NCBI RefSeq assembly: GCF_033568475.1
Contig: NC_133123.1
Coordinates: 157,557,753-157,621,752, forward strand
Source of the DNA: Henckelia pumila
Lineage: Eukaryota; Streptophyta; Magnoliopsida; Lamiales; Gesneriaceae
DNA length: 64,000 nt
Reading direction: 5' to 3'
Part shown: positions 1 to 10,930 of the stretch, one piece after another
Layout: each line of letters begins with the position of its first letter
Position numbering within the stretch: the first letter of the stretch is position 1
Notes under the pieces: generated by a model
Seen by the model: only the letters and a program-made list of their open reading frames with translations
What the model was told of the DNA's origin: nothing
Databases searched by the model: none
Position numbers and translations under genes: made by a program

Positions 1-332
1 TGATTTATCATAACAGGAGCTTCTATCCAATGAAAAGCGAAATATCCAATGATGCATATCTCGAATTCTTCAACTAAAAAATTGATCTCGACATTCTCAA
101 AGAATAATTATATAAAAAGAGCCCAGTATCGGATTAATGTCAAAACTCAAAACAGTGCACTAGATACGAAATATGCTCAAGATGAAATAGAACAGATGGC
201 TATACTCATTACGAGTGGTCGTGCATGAGTGCATCTCGGTCCCTGTCTCAAGTGCTGGCTCTAATGGAGCTATGCATCATGATGACCACTTGTCAAATTG
301 GCAACTTAGTGAAACATATGTCCTCTCGAACT

Positions 333-538
333 TCAATAGAAGATGAAATCAAGAGGCTGCTGATGTGAAACTCCACAGGCAGAGAAGCTCTCCCCACCAC
401 CACCAGGGTATCGGCTTTCGAGTCCTTGATCGTATAAGATTCCCTTGAAAACATGACCTCCGATGCTTACAGTTGTCTGGTAAGCAAAATGTTCCTCCGC
501 GTCATCCATTGTACTGACTCTCATGCAGCGGAACACTG
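333..538 (-). pseudogene. SHI/STY/SRS transcription factor, C-terminal IGGH exon only
   Basis: The exon encodes about 68 residues beginning A-V-F-R-C-M-R-V and containing the SRS-family signature [16 protein letters not shown] (IGGH dimerisation domain), then a short Gly-rich tail ending in F-I-F-Y and a stop. A splice acceptor TTCTCCAG directly precedes the exon, in phase with the alanine codon, which matches the usual two-exon layout of SRS genes. Proteins of this family are plant-specific zinc-finger factors that promote auxin synthesis and gynoecium, stamen and lateral root development. The first exon, with the Cys-rich RING-like finger, should lie at higher coordinates on the minus strand. 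I see no such coding sequence between 540 and the PMEI-like gene at 1917. The gene is therefore either truncated or has an unusually long intron. Family assignment is strong; intactness is doubtful. Confidence 0.75.
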
Positions 539-539
539 C

Positions 540-1000
540 TGGAGAATTAACTTCTAGGGGGAATTGTCCTAAATCATACCCTAAACACAGGCCAAGAAAG
601 CAAAAATCACAACTAATTCTGAATAAATTTTCAACGCTGATTCGTTGAGACCTTTTTGCGCGTCAGTATTACATTTACTTGGTAACAGTAAAGAGGAAAA
701 GGAAAAGGAAAACTTAAAACTAGTGGTTGATGAAGTATGGAGATCGCTGATTCGTTGAGACCTTTTTCCACAACAATCATCATTTCAATTTATCTACATA
801 TAATTTTATCCTTTTCCAAATATAACGTTTTGTCCACTAGTCTAAAATGAAATAAAGTAACCAAGGATCACTTTTTAAGTTGCAAGGGTGAGACTCTAAA
901 ACACATCAAATAGTGAGTTAAGAGTTTTCTTTATGTGAATTGTTAGTTGGATAAATCTATTCTCCACCCTCATGCATTATGTTATATTATATTATATTAT
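540..1000. other. Non-coding stretch with a 23-bp direct repeat
   Basis: No coding sequence is visible. The motif CGCTGATTCGTTGAGACC followed by TTTTT occurs twice, near 635 and near 745, about 110 bp apart. A (TTATA)n-like run lies near 981-1000. If the SRS exon at 333-538 belongs to an intact gene, this would be part of its intron. Confidence 0.5.
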
Positions 1001-1750
1001 ATAATTGTGATACGTTTCGTTTGGACTCCATTTGGTATCCTTTATTTTATTGATACATGTCACGCATTACATTGCATTTCATTGCATTGTACTTTATTTT
1101 ATTCATGTCAGTTATATTTGTCGTAATTTTTATAGTTCGTCGTACTGGGATCCGACTCTTGTTTTCTTTTTATGCTGTGGTTGTTTGTGATTCCATAGCA
1201 GGTTATCCAGGGGGATTTGACGCATCTGGTGGAGCGTCATCTAGTGGTACCCAGTGAGACGAGCGTGGAGTCGAGTTCCCAGATATATGTATATATTAGT
1301 TTAGCGAGTTTTATATTTGCCGGGGGTGATGCCCTGTGTATCTGTATCGATAGTTTTGGACTTTTTTTTTGGATTGTTATTTGTGTGATCGAGCCTTGCC
1401 GGCTCTGCATGTGTTTAGTCCTGGCCAGTGCGGCTATAGGTTTGTAAATTGGAGTTGTGACTCTATTTTCGAGTATATATTGCTGGTTGTGTTGTACAGG
1501 TTTTTGGGATGTCCTATTTACGAATAGGTCATGCCGAAATTTTTGTAGGCCCAAACGCAAATTTTTAACTCGTTTTCGCTGTTTACATTAATTAATCCTG
1601 GTTGTTTGATCATTAAATATTAAATCAGGACATGAGCCCTTTCAAAACCAGTGGGTTCTAAGTGAGACCCACTAATTTTGACCAATCATGGGGTTATACG
1701 TCACCCGCAGGATAGACTACCCTGCACGCGGTATGTACTAAACCCATATT
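1000..1750. repeat. Probable degraded LTR-retrotransposon remnant
   Basis: The block is clearly richer in GC than its surroundings and has no credible reading frame. Its texture resembles the non-coding 3' part or LTR of plant Ty3/gypsy elements: repeated short CATTGCATT units near 1068-1090, then a string of GTGATCGAGCCTTGCCGGCT-like and AGGACATGAGCCC-like motifs. I cannot find LTR borders, a primer-binding site or a target duplication. The call rests on resemblance only. Confidence 0.3.
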
Positions 1751-1916
1751 AACATGTGCGGCTCCGAAAATTGGATTGCAGTGAGTCACAGGTCGGGTTG
1801 GCCGGCTCCGCTAAGGCCCTACTCATGCATGGACGAACATTCGTCGAAATTCAAAATTGACCGAGCGTGGACTCGACCTATGATATTGGGTGTGAGGTTC
1901 AATCTGAGATGCAGAC

Positions 1917-2657
1917 ATGGATTCTTCCAAGTCCAGTCTTCTCCTCGAAGAAGACCGCCTCGCTTCCATACGCTCAAGAAACAAAACACTAATCACCATT
2001 ATATTCTCCTTAATCATCGCATTAGCGCTAATCATCGGCGGGATCGTCGTCTCCTTCGTTCTCCAGTACGATTTCATGACCCAATCACCAAGCACAGATC
2101 CCGCAGTCGAGGTGTTCTGCTCCGCGTCTGAATCAAAGCTCGGATGCATCAATTCCTTATCTTCCTCCATCAAAACCACCCGCCACACGTACCCGGCCCT
2201 CGTCTACAAGCTGTCCCTCGAAGCAGCTCTCCAGAAACTCTCCCAAGTCGATTCGATTCTCTCCAGGTCCAATTCAGCTCTCAAAAACTGCCGGGTCGCC
2301 ATGCGGGCACTCGACAAGACGTTGGCGATTATGCGGGTCGACCCGGATGTGGAAATGCTGGCGTTTGTGCGGAGGGGAGGCATGGTGCTGTGGATCGAGA
2401 AGGCCATGGAGGCTCTGAGATTTTACGTCAACGATTTGGAGAAGACGGAGGCGAGGGAGAGGGTGCAGGAAGTGCAGGTGTTGCTGCGGAACAGCAGAGA
2501 TTTCCTCGGGAAATTTGAGTGGGTGAATTTTAATTTCCAAGAAAATGATGGTTATTGGTCAATAAGAAAGATTGTTGAAAATGTTGCCACTGTCAGCTTG
2601 TTTGGGTCGCAGTATTTGGTCTTGATTTTTCTGTTTTTCTTGCTTCTCAAGATATAG
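1917..2657 (+). CDS. PMEI-like membrane protein (invertase/pectin methylesterase inhibitor fold)
   Basis: Intronless gene for 246 aa. Residues 1-23 are charged, 24-50 form a strong membrane anchor, and a PMEI-like segment follows. It has two cysteines eight residues apart (C68, C77), the L-SLEAAL helix, and N-C-x-x-A-x-x-x-L (C125), in the order seen in PMEI proteins and in the pro-region of type I pectin methylesterases. A second hydrophobic stretch (231-246) ends the protein. Such proteins inhibit, or hold back, pectin methylesterase in the secretory pathway or cell wall. The fourth PMEI cysteine is missing, so inhibitory activity is uncertain. The ATG at 1917 is the first in frame and leads directly into the anchor. 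A paralogue lies at 30363-31163, and a copy of this gene's 3' end at 20158-20376. Family call from fold pattern: moderate confidence. Confidence 0.65.
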   Translation: MDSSKSSLLLEEDRLASIRSRNKTLITIIFSLIIALALIIGGIVVSFVLQYDFMTQSPSTDPAVEVFCSASESKLGCINSLSSSIKTTRHTYPALVYKLSLEAALQKLSQVDSILSRSNSALKNCRVAMRALDKTLAIMRVDPDVEMLAFVRRGGMVLWIEKAMEALRFYVNDLEKTEARERVQEVQVLLRNSRDFLGKFEWVNFNFQENDGYWSIRKIVENVATVSLFGSQYLVLIFLFFLLLKI

Positions 2658-3437
2658 CAAGTAACGAATCTTGAATGCAACATTAGTTTCTCCAAAGTCT
2701 TTTGGAAAATATTTGTATCTTGTCTTATGTACATCTGTTAAAGATTAACTTCAATGCATATGACATAGAGGTTAATAATACTTTGTTTCTTCTGATAAAA
2801 GAATACTACTACTACTGTCACTTGCTTTCCAACATGTTCACAGCAACACAGAAAAAAAAATATGGATGCTTCGTGAAATCCTCAAGCTTCTGATCTCTCT
2901 TAATTGTTAATAATTATACTTGTTCTAATGCCACTTCTTAAAGTAAACAAGATTAAAGATCGAGTTTTATTTGTTTTTTATGAAATAATAGCAATTTTAA
3001 TTTTGATAAGTTAGTATGACCTTTTCTTTTCTTTTTTTCCAACACATTACGAAAGTTCATTAAAAGTATTGTCTGGTAACGTTAATTGACAAAGATATCC
3101 TCGTTAAACATAAATTAACACGATTTTTTTTTTTTTTTTGGTTATTTCAAAAGTTGATGATTAAAAGTAAAAAGTTGAAAATATATAAACATATCCTGTC
3201 AAATGTCGAGTAAAATGCAAAAAAATTTTGGGTAAAATAAGAACAAAAAGATAAAAATAATGTAAGTAAAGATTCAAAGTGGAATTCTACTTTTGCCATG
3301 ATCAACAAGCAAAGACCACGAATAAAATTTTATATATTAGCTTGTGACTTATATATTTTTTTTTAAAAAAAAACCTACAAATCTCAATTATAGTATCAAA
3401 CCAAAATTAAAGACATTAAATAAGAATTCGGAACAGT
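2658..3437. other. Intergenic: 3' UTRs of converging genes, no gene seen
   Basis: AT-rich sequence between the convergent PMEI-like (plus) and NLP-like (minus) genes. About 190 bp after the PMEI-like stop (to about 2845) is duplicated at 20158-20376, so this part is probably its transcribed 3' UTR. Poly(T) tracts occur near 3125-3140 and 3355-3370. No further feature is supported. Confidence 0.5.
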
Positions 3438-6400
3438 TCACTCGGAAATCAAATGAAGGAATACTTGGACGGTTGTCTTGCCTATTGATTTCATGCTCTT
3501 CACAAAGAAACGCAAGTCTTCATCACATGTTAATGAAATCAAATCACCATCATCTTCATCCACATACTTTAGCTTAAACTGATCTCCAATATTTAAATTC
3601 AGTCTCTTGCCCACTTCTTCCATGAGTTTCTCCAATCCCCATGAAACACAAAACTCAAATTTTAAAGTTTCGTCTTTAAACTTGGCCTTTATGATCACAT
3701 CAGCTGCTGCTTGCAATTGGGAGGTGCTAGCGAATTCCATAGTCTTTTGAATTGGAGGGCTTGAAATGTCTGGCATGACAGGAAAATCATAGGTTGCAAC
3801 CTCTGTTAAAAAAAAAAAAAAAAAAGAAAGGCAAACGATGTTTACATACATACCTCCAATATTTTCCCCAATAAGTTGGTTTGCGGTACTGAATCCTGTA
3901 ACGTTTTGAGTTACATATTCGACGCATGTGCGGGAATCTATCCCATCAGAGATTAGTTGTTGTCCTGAGGCAAGCTTGAAACTTTTGAGCATTTGCTTCA
4001 TTGTTGACAGCAGAAAGCAGAGGGTTCTTGAGTATTCATATTTTGTCGAGTGAGGAGACAGGAAAAACTCGATAACATAAAGGCTATTCCCTGTGTAGGA
4101 ACTTTTCAAACAAACCGCAAAACAAGTCTCTAATCTAGTTTCTTGTGCATGATGGGCCAGTGGCTGCTCACATATGCTCGAGCTACATAGATTTTCACAA
4201 AAGTACAGCTTACTTTGAGATTCTATTACTTTTCTAATGGTTCCCTTTCTAGTATGAACTTGATGGAATTTGTAGGCTATCATAAACTCAAATATTCTAA
4301 AAGTATCCGTACGGGGTAACCATGCCCGTTTCACACAACTAATCTCAATGTTGTTAAGAGCACGTCGGCAGCTGCAAGAAATCCAGGCTGCAGCAGTTTG
4401 TACTACTTGTGGAATATCGATGACCAGCGTAAGCATTTCATCGATTTCAAAGAGTGCTTGGCTTTGTCCTTCATGAATCTGAATAAAAAATTTTGGTCAA
4501 AAAAGAGCTGCACGATATGTTTAACTTAGATCATTAAAAATTTTATGTGAAATCAACTTGATTAATTCAAGCCAGTACTTGTCTTATAAGAAAGGGATAT
4601 ATTTGTGCAATTTAGATTCTAATATTCCTAAGAAAAATTATAAAAACAAAAGTATTTTATTTCACAGAGTGCTAGCCAGATATGTATTAAAAATCTATAT
4701 AGTACCATACATGCATTTTGATGTCAATGAATTCTTACTGGCGATGTTGACAAAGGACAGCTGATAGGAGTGGATCTCAAATTGGATTTCTGCAATGAAA
4801 AGAAATGAGATTTCTTTTTAAATGTTATCCCCTCCTATCAATAATAATCAAAATACGGGGGAAGGGTGGCAGAGGAAGACCAAGAGAAAAACCTCTAGCT
4901 TTTCATTGATTTCTTCCAAATAAAAAGAACAACCAACAAATTCTAGTACGCCAACACATTTCTCGTGCAGCAAATTAAACAAAGGTAAAGCAAAATATTT
5001 TCTAGCACCGGTTTTGACAACGTGATCCCGAAGTGGGAATTCTCTTTCAGAGTATAGGCGCAGGTCTGGGGATGATTCGGGGTGACCGTTGAGAAAAACT
5101 CGTCCAGGTGGCCCAAGCTCATCTTCTTTCGCTCCATCGCCGATATAATAAAGATGCTGGATGCATTGCTTCCTATACCAACACAATCCCTTTTGCAGAT
5201 GACCAAGAGCAAAGGGTTGTTCGGAAGTTGATAAGAATGACCTTTTCCCAATCATTTTTGGTGCCCAAAATTGTATCAGAAAATGAGATCTGAAGGTCCC
5301 GATGGATAACATTTCGGAAAGTAAATGTTTGATCTCCTCTATGCCTTGGTTAAGCTGGGGTATAATTGAAGTAGCATTGCCTCTATTTTCAAATAATTCT
5401 TTTTCCTTCATACTCCAACACACCCAGTCGTCAACATGTTTTCCCTCCATGGGTAAGCAAGACAATTCGACAGTTTGGAAGAATTCTTTGAATTCTGACT
5501 CCAAAAACCTTCCCTTGTATTCTTTCATGGGAATCACATTTGCCATTACTTGTTCTTTTAACTGCTGACACTCTACTACTCCAAGATATTGTTCGGCACT
5601 AATCTCAAAGATTTTGAGCTTCGTCTCCATTATCTTTAGTAGCAAATACAAAATTGACTTAATTGATGCACCGTCTCTACTTTGAGGTTGAATAAAAAAC
5701 TCAAAAACATATGAATCATTCTCGTCGTGCTTACTCCTTGCACAAATTGCAATGCAAGAGGATAATCCTGCTTGTTGCGCGTAATGTTTCATCGGGTACT
5801 CAGATATACTAAAATCACTTATATTTTCACAAAAGCACCATTTATTCGTAGATGAAAGTGCTAACCCAACAATCCCTTGCCCGTATTGTATATGGTGGAG
5901 TCGACAAGCTTCAAGAAATTTTGATAATGTATCATCGTGATCCTTCCTCCTTTTGGATCTTGCCAGTTCCATGCAGTTGAAGTTACCACATGATTTCTTG
6001 CAAGGTACCCAGGCCATAGCTAGATGTAGTTGGGGTACATTCTCAATGGACAAATCCAGCATCTCCATAATACAATCATAATCCTAAAACAAGAAATAAT
6101 TTTTTTTTTAAAAAAAAAAAAAAGAACCATGTAAAGCATATGAAAATAAACAAACTTTGAATTTTAATGTTGTATATATATTATCTTCATTCGACCATCA
6201 GCATGTAAAATTAACTGGATTTAGTAAGTTACCTACCTCAAAAGCATAATCTCTAATCTTGTGAGCTAATGTCAACTCGACTTCCTGTTACATGTATATT
6301 ATTATTGTAAATGATCAATGGATAACAAGTATGAATATGGGATTTGAATGAACAAATTAAATTTCATTTATTTATATATGTTTTGTCAAAAAAACTCACA

Positions 6401-7116
6401 TGATAACCCACCCCTACCTGTAGTGCATCATCAAAGTCGTCCTCCAGTAAACCAAACCACCGTAAAACACTTTCTGGTCGGGTGCTCATGAACTCCAGTA
6501 CTCCGACGCATCGGTTTTGGCTTACATCAAAGATGGGTAAAACCAAATATGAATTTAGACCGCAACCGGTTACAAGATCTCGTAATGGAAATTCTTGTGT
6601 TGTATAATGGAGAATATCAGGGCTGGATTCAGGATTCCCATTGCGAAAAACCCGTGCAGGGGGTCCAAGCTGATGTTGGTCATCTGCTAAATAAAAGTAC
6701 TGTTGCATGCATTTCTTTCTGAGCCAACTTAGTCCTTTTGCAAGAGATTTATCGACTGCAAAGGGTTGATGTAAAGTCGTGAGACGACACCTTCCTCCTC
6801 CGACCTCTTCTGGTGCCCAAAACTGGACCAGAATATTTGGGCAGAGAAATTCCCATTTGGATGTTAATTTCCTGAGAACATGTGTGATCTTTTCTTTGAA
6901 AATATCCGTCTCTGCAGGAGTCCAAAAAACCCATCCGTAATTCTCTTTCGATATGGACAACGAATTATCAGGCGTCAAGTGTTGTTTGAATTCATCAACC
7001 GATGAATACTCTTCATAGCACCCATCCAGTTTCTTTCTCATTGGATACGATTCCCAAGAGATAACATTGTTGGTCTCCATACATATACATATACATACTA
7101 CTACAAATTCATTCAC
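3438..7116 (-). CDS. NLP (NIN-like) family protein with duplicated sensor region and PB1, no RWP-RK
   Basis: Five phase-0 exons join cleanly: 6418-7116, 6237-6284, 4893-6083, 4739-4789 and 3438-4478, giving about 1009 aa. A start at 7080 (M-E-T-N-N) is equally possible. Exon 1 holds an NLP GAF-like half A (QFWAPEEVGG, GPPARVFRNG, PLRDLV, CVGVLEFM). Exon 3 holds the matching half B (AWVPCK, GQGIVG, CFCENI, SEYPMKHYA, YVFEFF) and runs without a stop into a second half A (QFWAPKMIG, GPPGRVFLNG, CVGVLEFV). Exon 5 holds a second half B and a PB1 domain (about 85 residues, lysine in VIIKAKF, acidic DEDDGDL motif). NLPs are nitrate-responsive RWP-RK factors; here the RWP-RK domain is absent between half B and PB1. 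The protein might act by PB1 pairing with other NLPs rather than by binding DNA (inference). Expression is unproven; a pseudogene cannot be excluded. Confidence 0.85.
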
Positions 7117-7339
7117 TCTTTAATTCATATATATATATATATGTGTGTGTGGTGTAATTGGATATATATTCGCGGAATCATATCACTTAATTATAGGAAA
7201 TATTTTGAATCATCAGTTTTTCTTGTATATTAATGTGGAGATAATCAAGGAGGAGAAGATTTTCTCTTATATTATCGCATTGATTTGTACAAAATACAAT
7301 GCCTATTAAAATCAAATCAAACGTCACATTAATCTTCTA

Positions 7340-7534
7340 GCCCGTTTGGATTTTGTAGAGATTTTTTAAAATAAGTGCTTTTAAAAGCTGCAATTTTTAG
7401 CTTTTGAAAAAGCTCTAATTTTGACTTAAAAAAGTGCTTATTTAAGCACTTTTTTGGTCAACCAAACACCTTGTTAACTGAAAAGCACTTAAAAAAGTGC
7501 TTTTTTGGCCTGGCTTTTGAAACCAAACGGGGCC
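7340..7534. mobile_element. Foldback MITE (about 195 bp)
   Basis: The ends are inverted repeats: GCCCGTTTGG at the left and CCAAACGGGGCC at the right. The interior folds on itself through several AAAAGTGCTT / AAGCACTTTT pairs. The design is that of a non-autonomous DNA transposon. I could not settle the target duplication, so the superfamily stays open. Confidence 0.7.
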
Positions 7535-8639
7535 ATAATTGTTGTAGTTTTTGGTTTCATCTTAACTTACCTTTACAAGCATTATACTCATGATGGATCT
7601 AAGGGTTATCATTTATCAATATTTCACTAAAAAATAATGGGACCTCACGTTTATTGATAAATGTCAACTATGTCAAGACAATGTCTATGTAAATAGGATC
7701 TAACTTATGGGTAAAATTCTTCGAGACGTTTTTTATTTGAGATCATTCACTTGTTATAATCTTATTATAATCTTGACTCCACTCTTAGGTTGGTTTGTTT
7801 TCCTCTTTTTAATATTAGAAAAAAAAAATCGACATGGAGGAATATTTTGGAAATTATATCAAAAAATTTTATTTAGATCTCCAAATGTAACCTCCAAAAA
7901 CCAACACTACTCACAACTTAACTTTCTTTTTTAAAACTAAAAATATATACGAAAGAACGATTTTGAATTGTTATATATGTACTGGGCATGGCGTATTTGA
8001 ATTTATAAATAAATACGTAATAAAAAAAACCTAATTAAAACTAAAATTGGAACTCCAAAAGTAAGCTTGTAAAAAATGATTAAAATTAATTAAAACCATA
8101 AAATGCAAATTAAGAAACAACTGAAAATTCATGAATATGTAAAATTACCAATCAAAAACGGCAAAACGCATTCCACAAACTTCGATATTTAGCACAAACG
8201 GAAAGTGCCGTGGATTTATCTGTTGGGGTTACAAGAGGCATAAAATTAATGATTTTAGTTTAATGCATTAGGATTCACAAAATTAAGAAAGTGAAATACT
8301 TGATATAATCATCAACTCCATCCAACCCATTGATATAATCAAGCGTATATTTTTACACATGTTATAAAAGTATTTGAAAAAGTAAATTTTAGAAAAAAAA
8401 TTTTTATTTTACTTTTATTTATTAAAAATTTTAATATAATAAAATAATTGTACAAGTAGTTAATGATAGTAATTTAATAAGGATAAATTGATAAAATAAT
8501 AGGAGAGATAATATTAAATATGAAAACTAGACTAAATATTTGAGTCCGGTGAAAAATAAATGTAGCCTAAATGAGTAGGACGAAGAGAGTAAGAAATAAC
8601 GCTGGATTCACAAACGCGTCGAAAATTTTATATTCCTCT

Positions 8640-8760
8640 TGTGAGACGGTCTCGCGTATAAATTTTGTGAGACATATCTCTTATTGGGTCACTCATGATA
8701 AAGTATTACATTTTATATAAAAAAAAATATTATTTTTTATAATAAATATGAATAAAATTG
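8640..8760. mobile_element. Relic of a GAGACGGTCTC-type MITE
   Basis: TGTGAGACGGTCTCGCG, then GTGAGACATATCTCTTATT and GGGTCACTCATGA, match the layout of a very common plant MITE (end GTGAGACCGTCTCAC, interior GGGTCATCCATGAAAAAGTA). Only one end is preserved. Related relics occur near 21715-21780, 31560-31660 and 55605-55870. Confidence 0.5.
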
Positions 8761-8849
8761 ACCAGTCCAATGAATAAATATCTCATAAGAAAATTACTCA
8801 AATATTATTATGTGATTATTAATCTTATTTTTTACTCTTGCCAATCTAC

Positions 8850-9058
8850 TCATGCTTACTCCAGGCACGAAGCTATCTCATATTCGGAGGATGACAAATG
8901 CGGTTGCTCATTCGATTGCTTCTTTTTCTATTTCTTCCCCTTCTCCTTTTGTCTGGGAGTATGGTGATTTTCCTTTTTGGTTGGTACGTAGATCTTGTAT
9001 TAAAAGACTTGGCTATTGATTAATAAAATTTGCAAGCTTTACCTTTCAAAAAAAAAAT
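8850..9058 (+). mobile_element. 5'-truncated LINE: C-terminal RNase H tail and poly(A)
   Basis: In one frame the plus strand reads ...H-I-R-R-M-T-N-A-V-A-H-S-I-A-S-F-S, then S-P-F-V-W-E-Y-G-D-F-P-F-W-L-V and a stop. This is the end of the RNase H region of plant L1-like ORF2. It is followed by about 40 bp of 3' UTR with AATAAAA and a terminal A-run at 9048-9058. Severe 5' truncation is normal for LINE insertions. It is on the opposite strand to the LINE at 13590-19059 and so is a separate insertion. Confidence 0.75.
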
Positions 9059-9244
9059 AATAACTCCATTATTACATCATACTAGTATTTTACCTGTACG
9101 ATGCACGTACTATATCTTGTGTATAATATAAATAAATTGGATCAAATGAAAATATTGACTATAAAATTAAAATATAAATAAATTTAATTTTACAATGAGT
9201 AATAAGAATACTAATGTTAAAAAATTAAAGTACTTTTTAAAACC

Positions 9245-10830
9245 GCAAAAAAGTTCAGCACACTCTATCCCAGAGTAAAAAAACTGCATTTCCAGTGATG
9301 TCAACAACTCTCACTTGTATCTTGAACCTAATGAAAGAATGATTCAAAAATAAGTTTATCAAATAATCAGTGTAATATTTGCAAATTATATTGATATATT
9401 TTTTTATATTTTTTTAGCAAACCTCATATTTCCTTGACTATCGAAATTGTCACACTTTTTACAGTAAAACTATTCACCCACTGCATTGAGTTTCTTAGAA
9501 CATTTTTTGCATGACAAATACCACCAATTTTCATTTGATTCCACGGATACTATTTTTGTAGATACCCAAAAACTACCTACCTGTAAATAGTATAAATAAA
9601 TATTCAGTTACAAAATACTCAAATTATTAAAAAAATTCAATCATACCTGGTCGTTTTCAGAAAATTGTTCTATAGTCCTAAAAATATCCTTTGAATTGTT
9701 AAGTTCCTCGATAAAAGTTTGGGCAGATGACAATGACATCGTACTGATTGAATTCTTTGGAGTATTGCTTGAGGTGATCCTAAATTCGAAGAGACATTGA
9801 TTTTATGTAAATTACCAAAATAAATTTATTAGAATTTTAAACAAAATGAATTAATATAAGAGTAATATTATCTATTTTAAAATTTCAGAATTTCTTCGTA
9901 TTCACCATTTAATATTAATTTGGTGATATAAAATGTATTTGAAACACCTATTTCACCTTTATATCTTCTTGCACGACACATTTGAAGAATCACAATCACC
10001 GGCTCATCATTTCATCTACGAAACTTTCTCGTAAAGTGCATGGTAACTTGTTGTGCCTAAAAAATTATAAATATACATGGAATATATCTACATTAAAATT
10101 TCTTATCACCAAAAAATGTTAAATTATAAATACTTTTACTCTAAATCTCCAATGAAAAAATCAATTAGCTTTGTAGGACGTCCTTTGATTTCTTTCTTTT
10201 TAGGGTTGTCTCTTGAAATCATTACACCAATCACATCTAGAGAAAAAAAAACAATGATCAATAAACACATTAATATTTCATAATAAAATTGCTAACATCA
10301 TTTAAATTCACGGAACTTAAAAAATTAAACATACCAAAAATTTTATTTTCATCGATGATTTTTGTGCTCGTCAAATCTTTGAATATCTTGAATTCAAATA
10401 TCTTTGACGGAAAACTATGATATTCTATTTCGCACACATTTGTTTTTTTATGAGATTAATTTTGTATATGTTCGAGGTGGTTTTGATTTTCATTCTATTT
10501 TATGCAACAATCATGTTTTTGATGGCATAAAAACGTCTTTCTTTGATTATTGGCCTCAATTTGTCAATGACACCATATTTTATGGTTGTATGTATACTTG
10601 TTCCCTGAAAACGAGAAAAAACAAAACAAATCAAAGTTAGATTGATGATAAATTTAAATCACAATAGGCTTGCGATAAAAAAAATATAACAAATCGAATT
10701 AAAATATGCATTTCATTGTAGGATCTTTATTGCTTTTATATGGAGGTAGATCGTAACAACGTATTAATCTTAATTTCAGTGCCCAATGCCAATCTGAAAG
10801 ATTTATTTCACGAATGAACAAAGGTGCCAT
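9245..10830 (-). pseudogene. Replication protein A 70-kDa subunit (RPA1)-like pseudogene
   Basis: Seven exon-like blocks read along the minus strand: 10830 to about 10700 (M-A-P-L-F, then W-H-W-A-L-K-L-R-L-I-R), 10335-10604 (G-T-S-I-H, F-E-F-K-I-F-K-D-L), 10140-10236 (D-V-I-G-V), about 9880-10056 (PVIVILQMCRARRYKGE), 9647-9779, 9423-9580 (NWWYLSCKKCSKKL, zinc ribbon) and 9327 to about 9245 (VRVVDITGNAVFLLWDR). Most blocks have GT/AG borders. The order OB-fold, OB-fold, C-terminal zinc-ribbon OB-fold is that of plant RPA1-like single-strand DNA-binding proteins. It is broken: a TAA in block 2, a one-base shift in an A-run of block 2, a shift in block 4, and a TAG between the two Cys pairs of the zinc ribbon. 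It lies inside the Helitron in the same orientation, so it is probably the element's own passenger gene. Confidence 0.8.
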
Positions 10831-10930
10831 TTGGTGCGTATCGAGTACAGACTATGTTGTGATTATTTAATTGAAGTTGAAAATATAATTATATTTATAC
10901 AATAATTTTGCTCAATTCAATATTGGAAAT

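Larger units (their letters stand above)
7117..8849. other. Intergenic region upstream of the NLP-like gene
   Basis: AT-rich, with an (AT)n/(GT)n run at about 7128-7152 just upstream of the NLP-like start, a foldback MITE at 7340-7534 and a GAGACGGTCTCGC-type MITE relic near 8640-8760. Apparent short reading frames here have no recognisable similarity. I see no gene. Confidence 0.5.

Noticed and set aside
1237..1560. 107-codon open frame on the minus strand
   Set aside because: No recognisable similarity, and it lies in a block that looks like retrotransposon non-coding DNA.
3438..4478. Treating the 3438-4478 exon as a separate short PB1 protein
   Set aside because: Its acceptor is in phase with the 51-nt exon and exon 3, and half B of the sensor needs the preceding half A. 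One gene is the simpler model.
8758..8967. 69-codon plus-strand frame
   Set aside because: The real coding trace here is the LINE RNase H tail in another frame, which matches the family and ends just before the 3' UTR.
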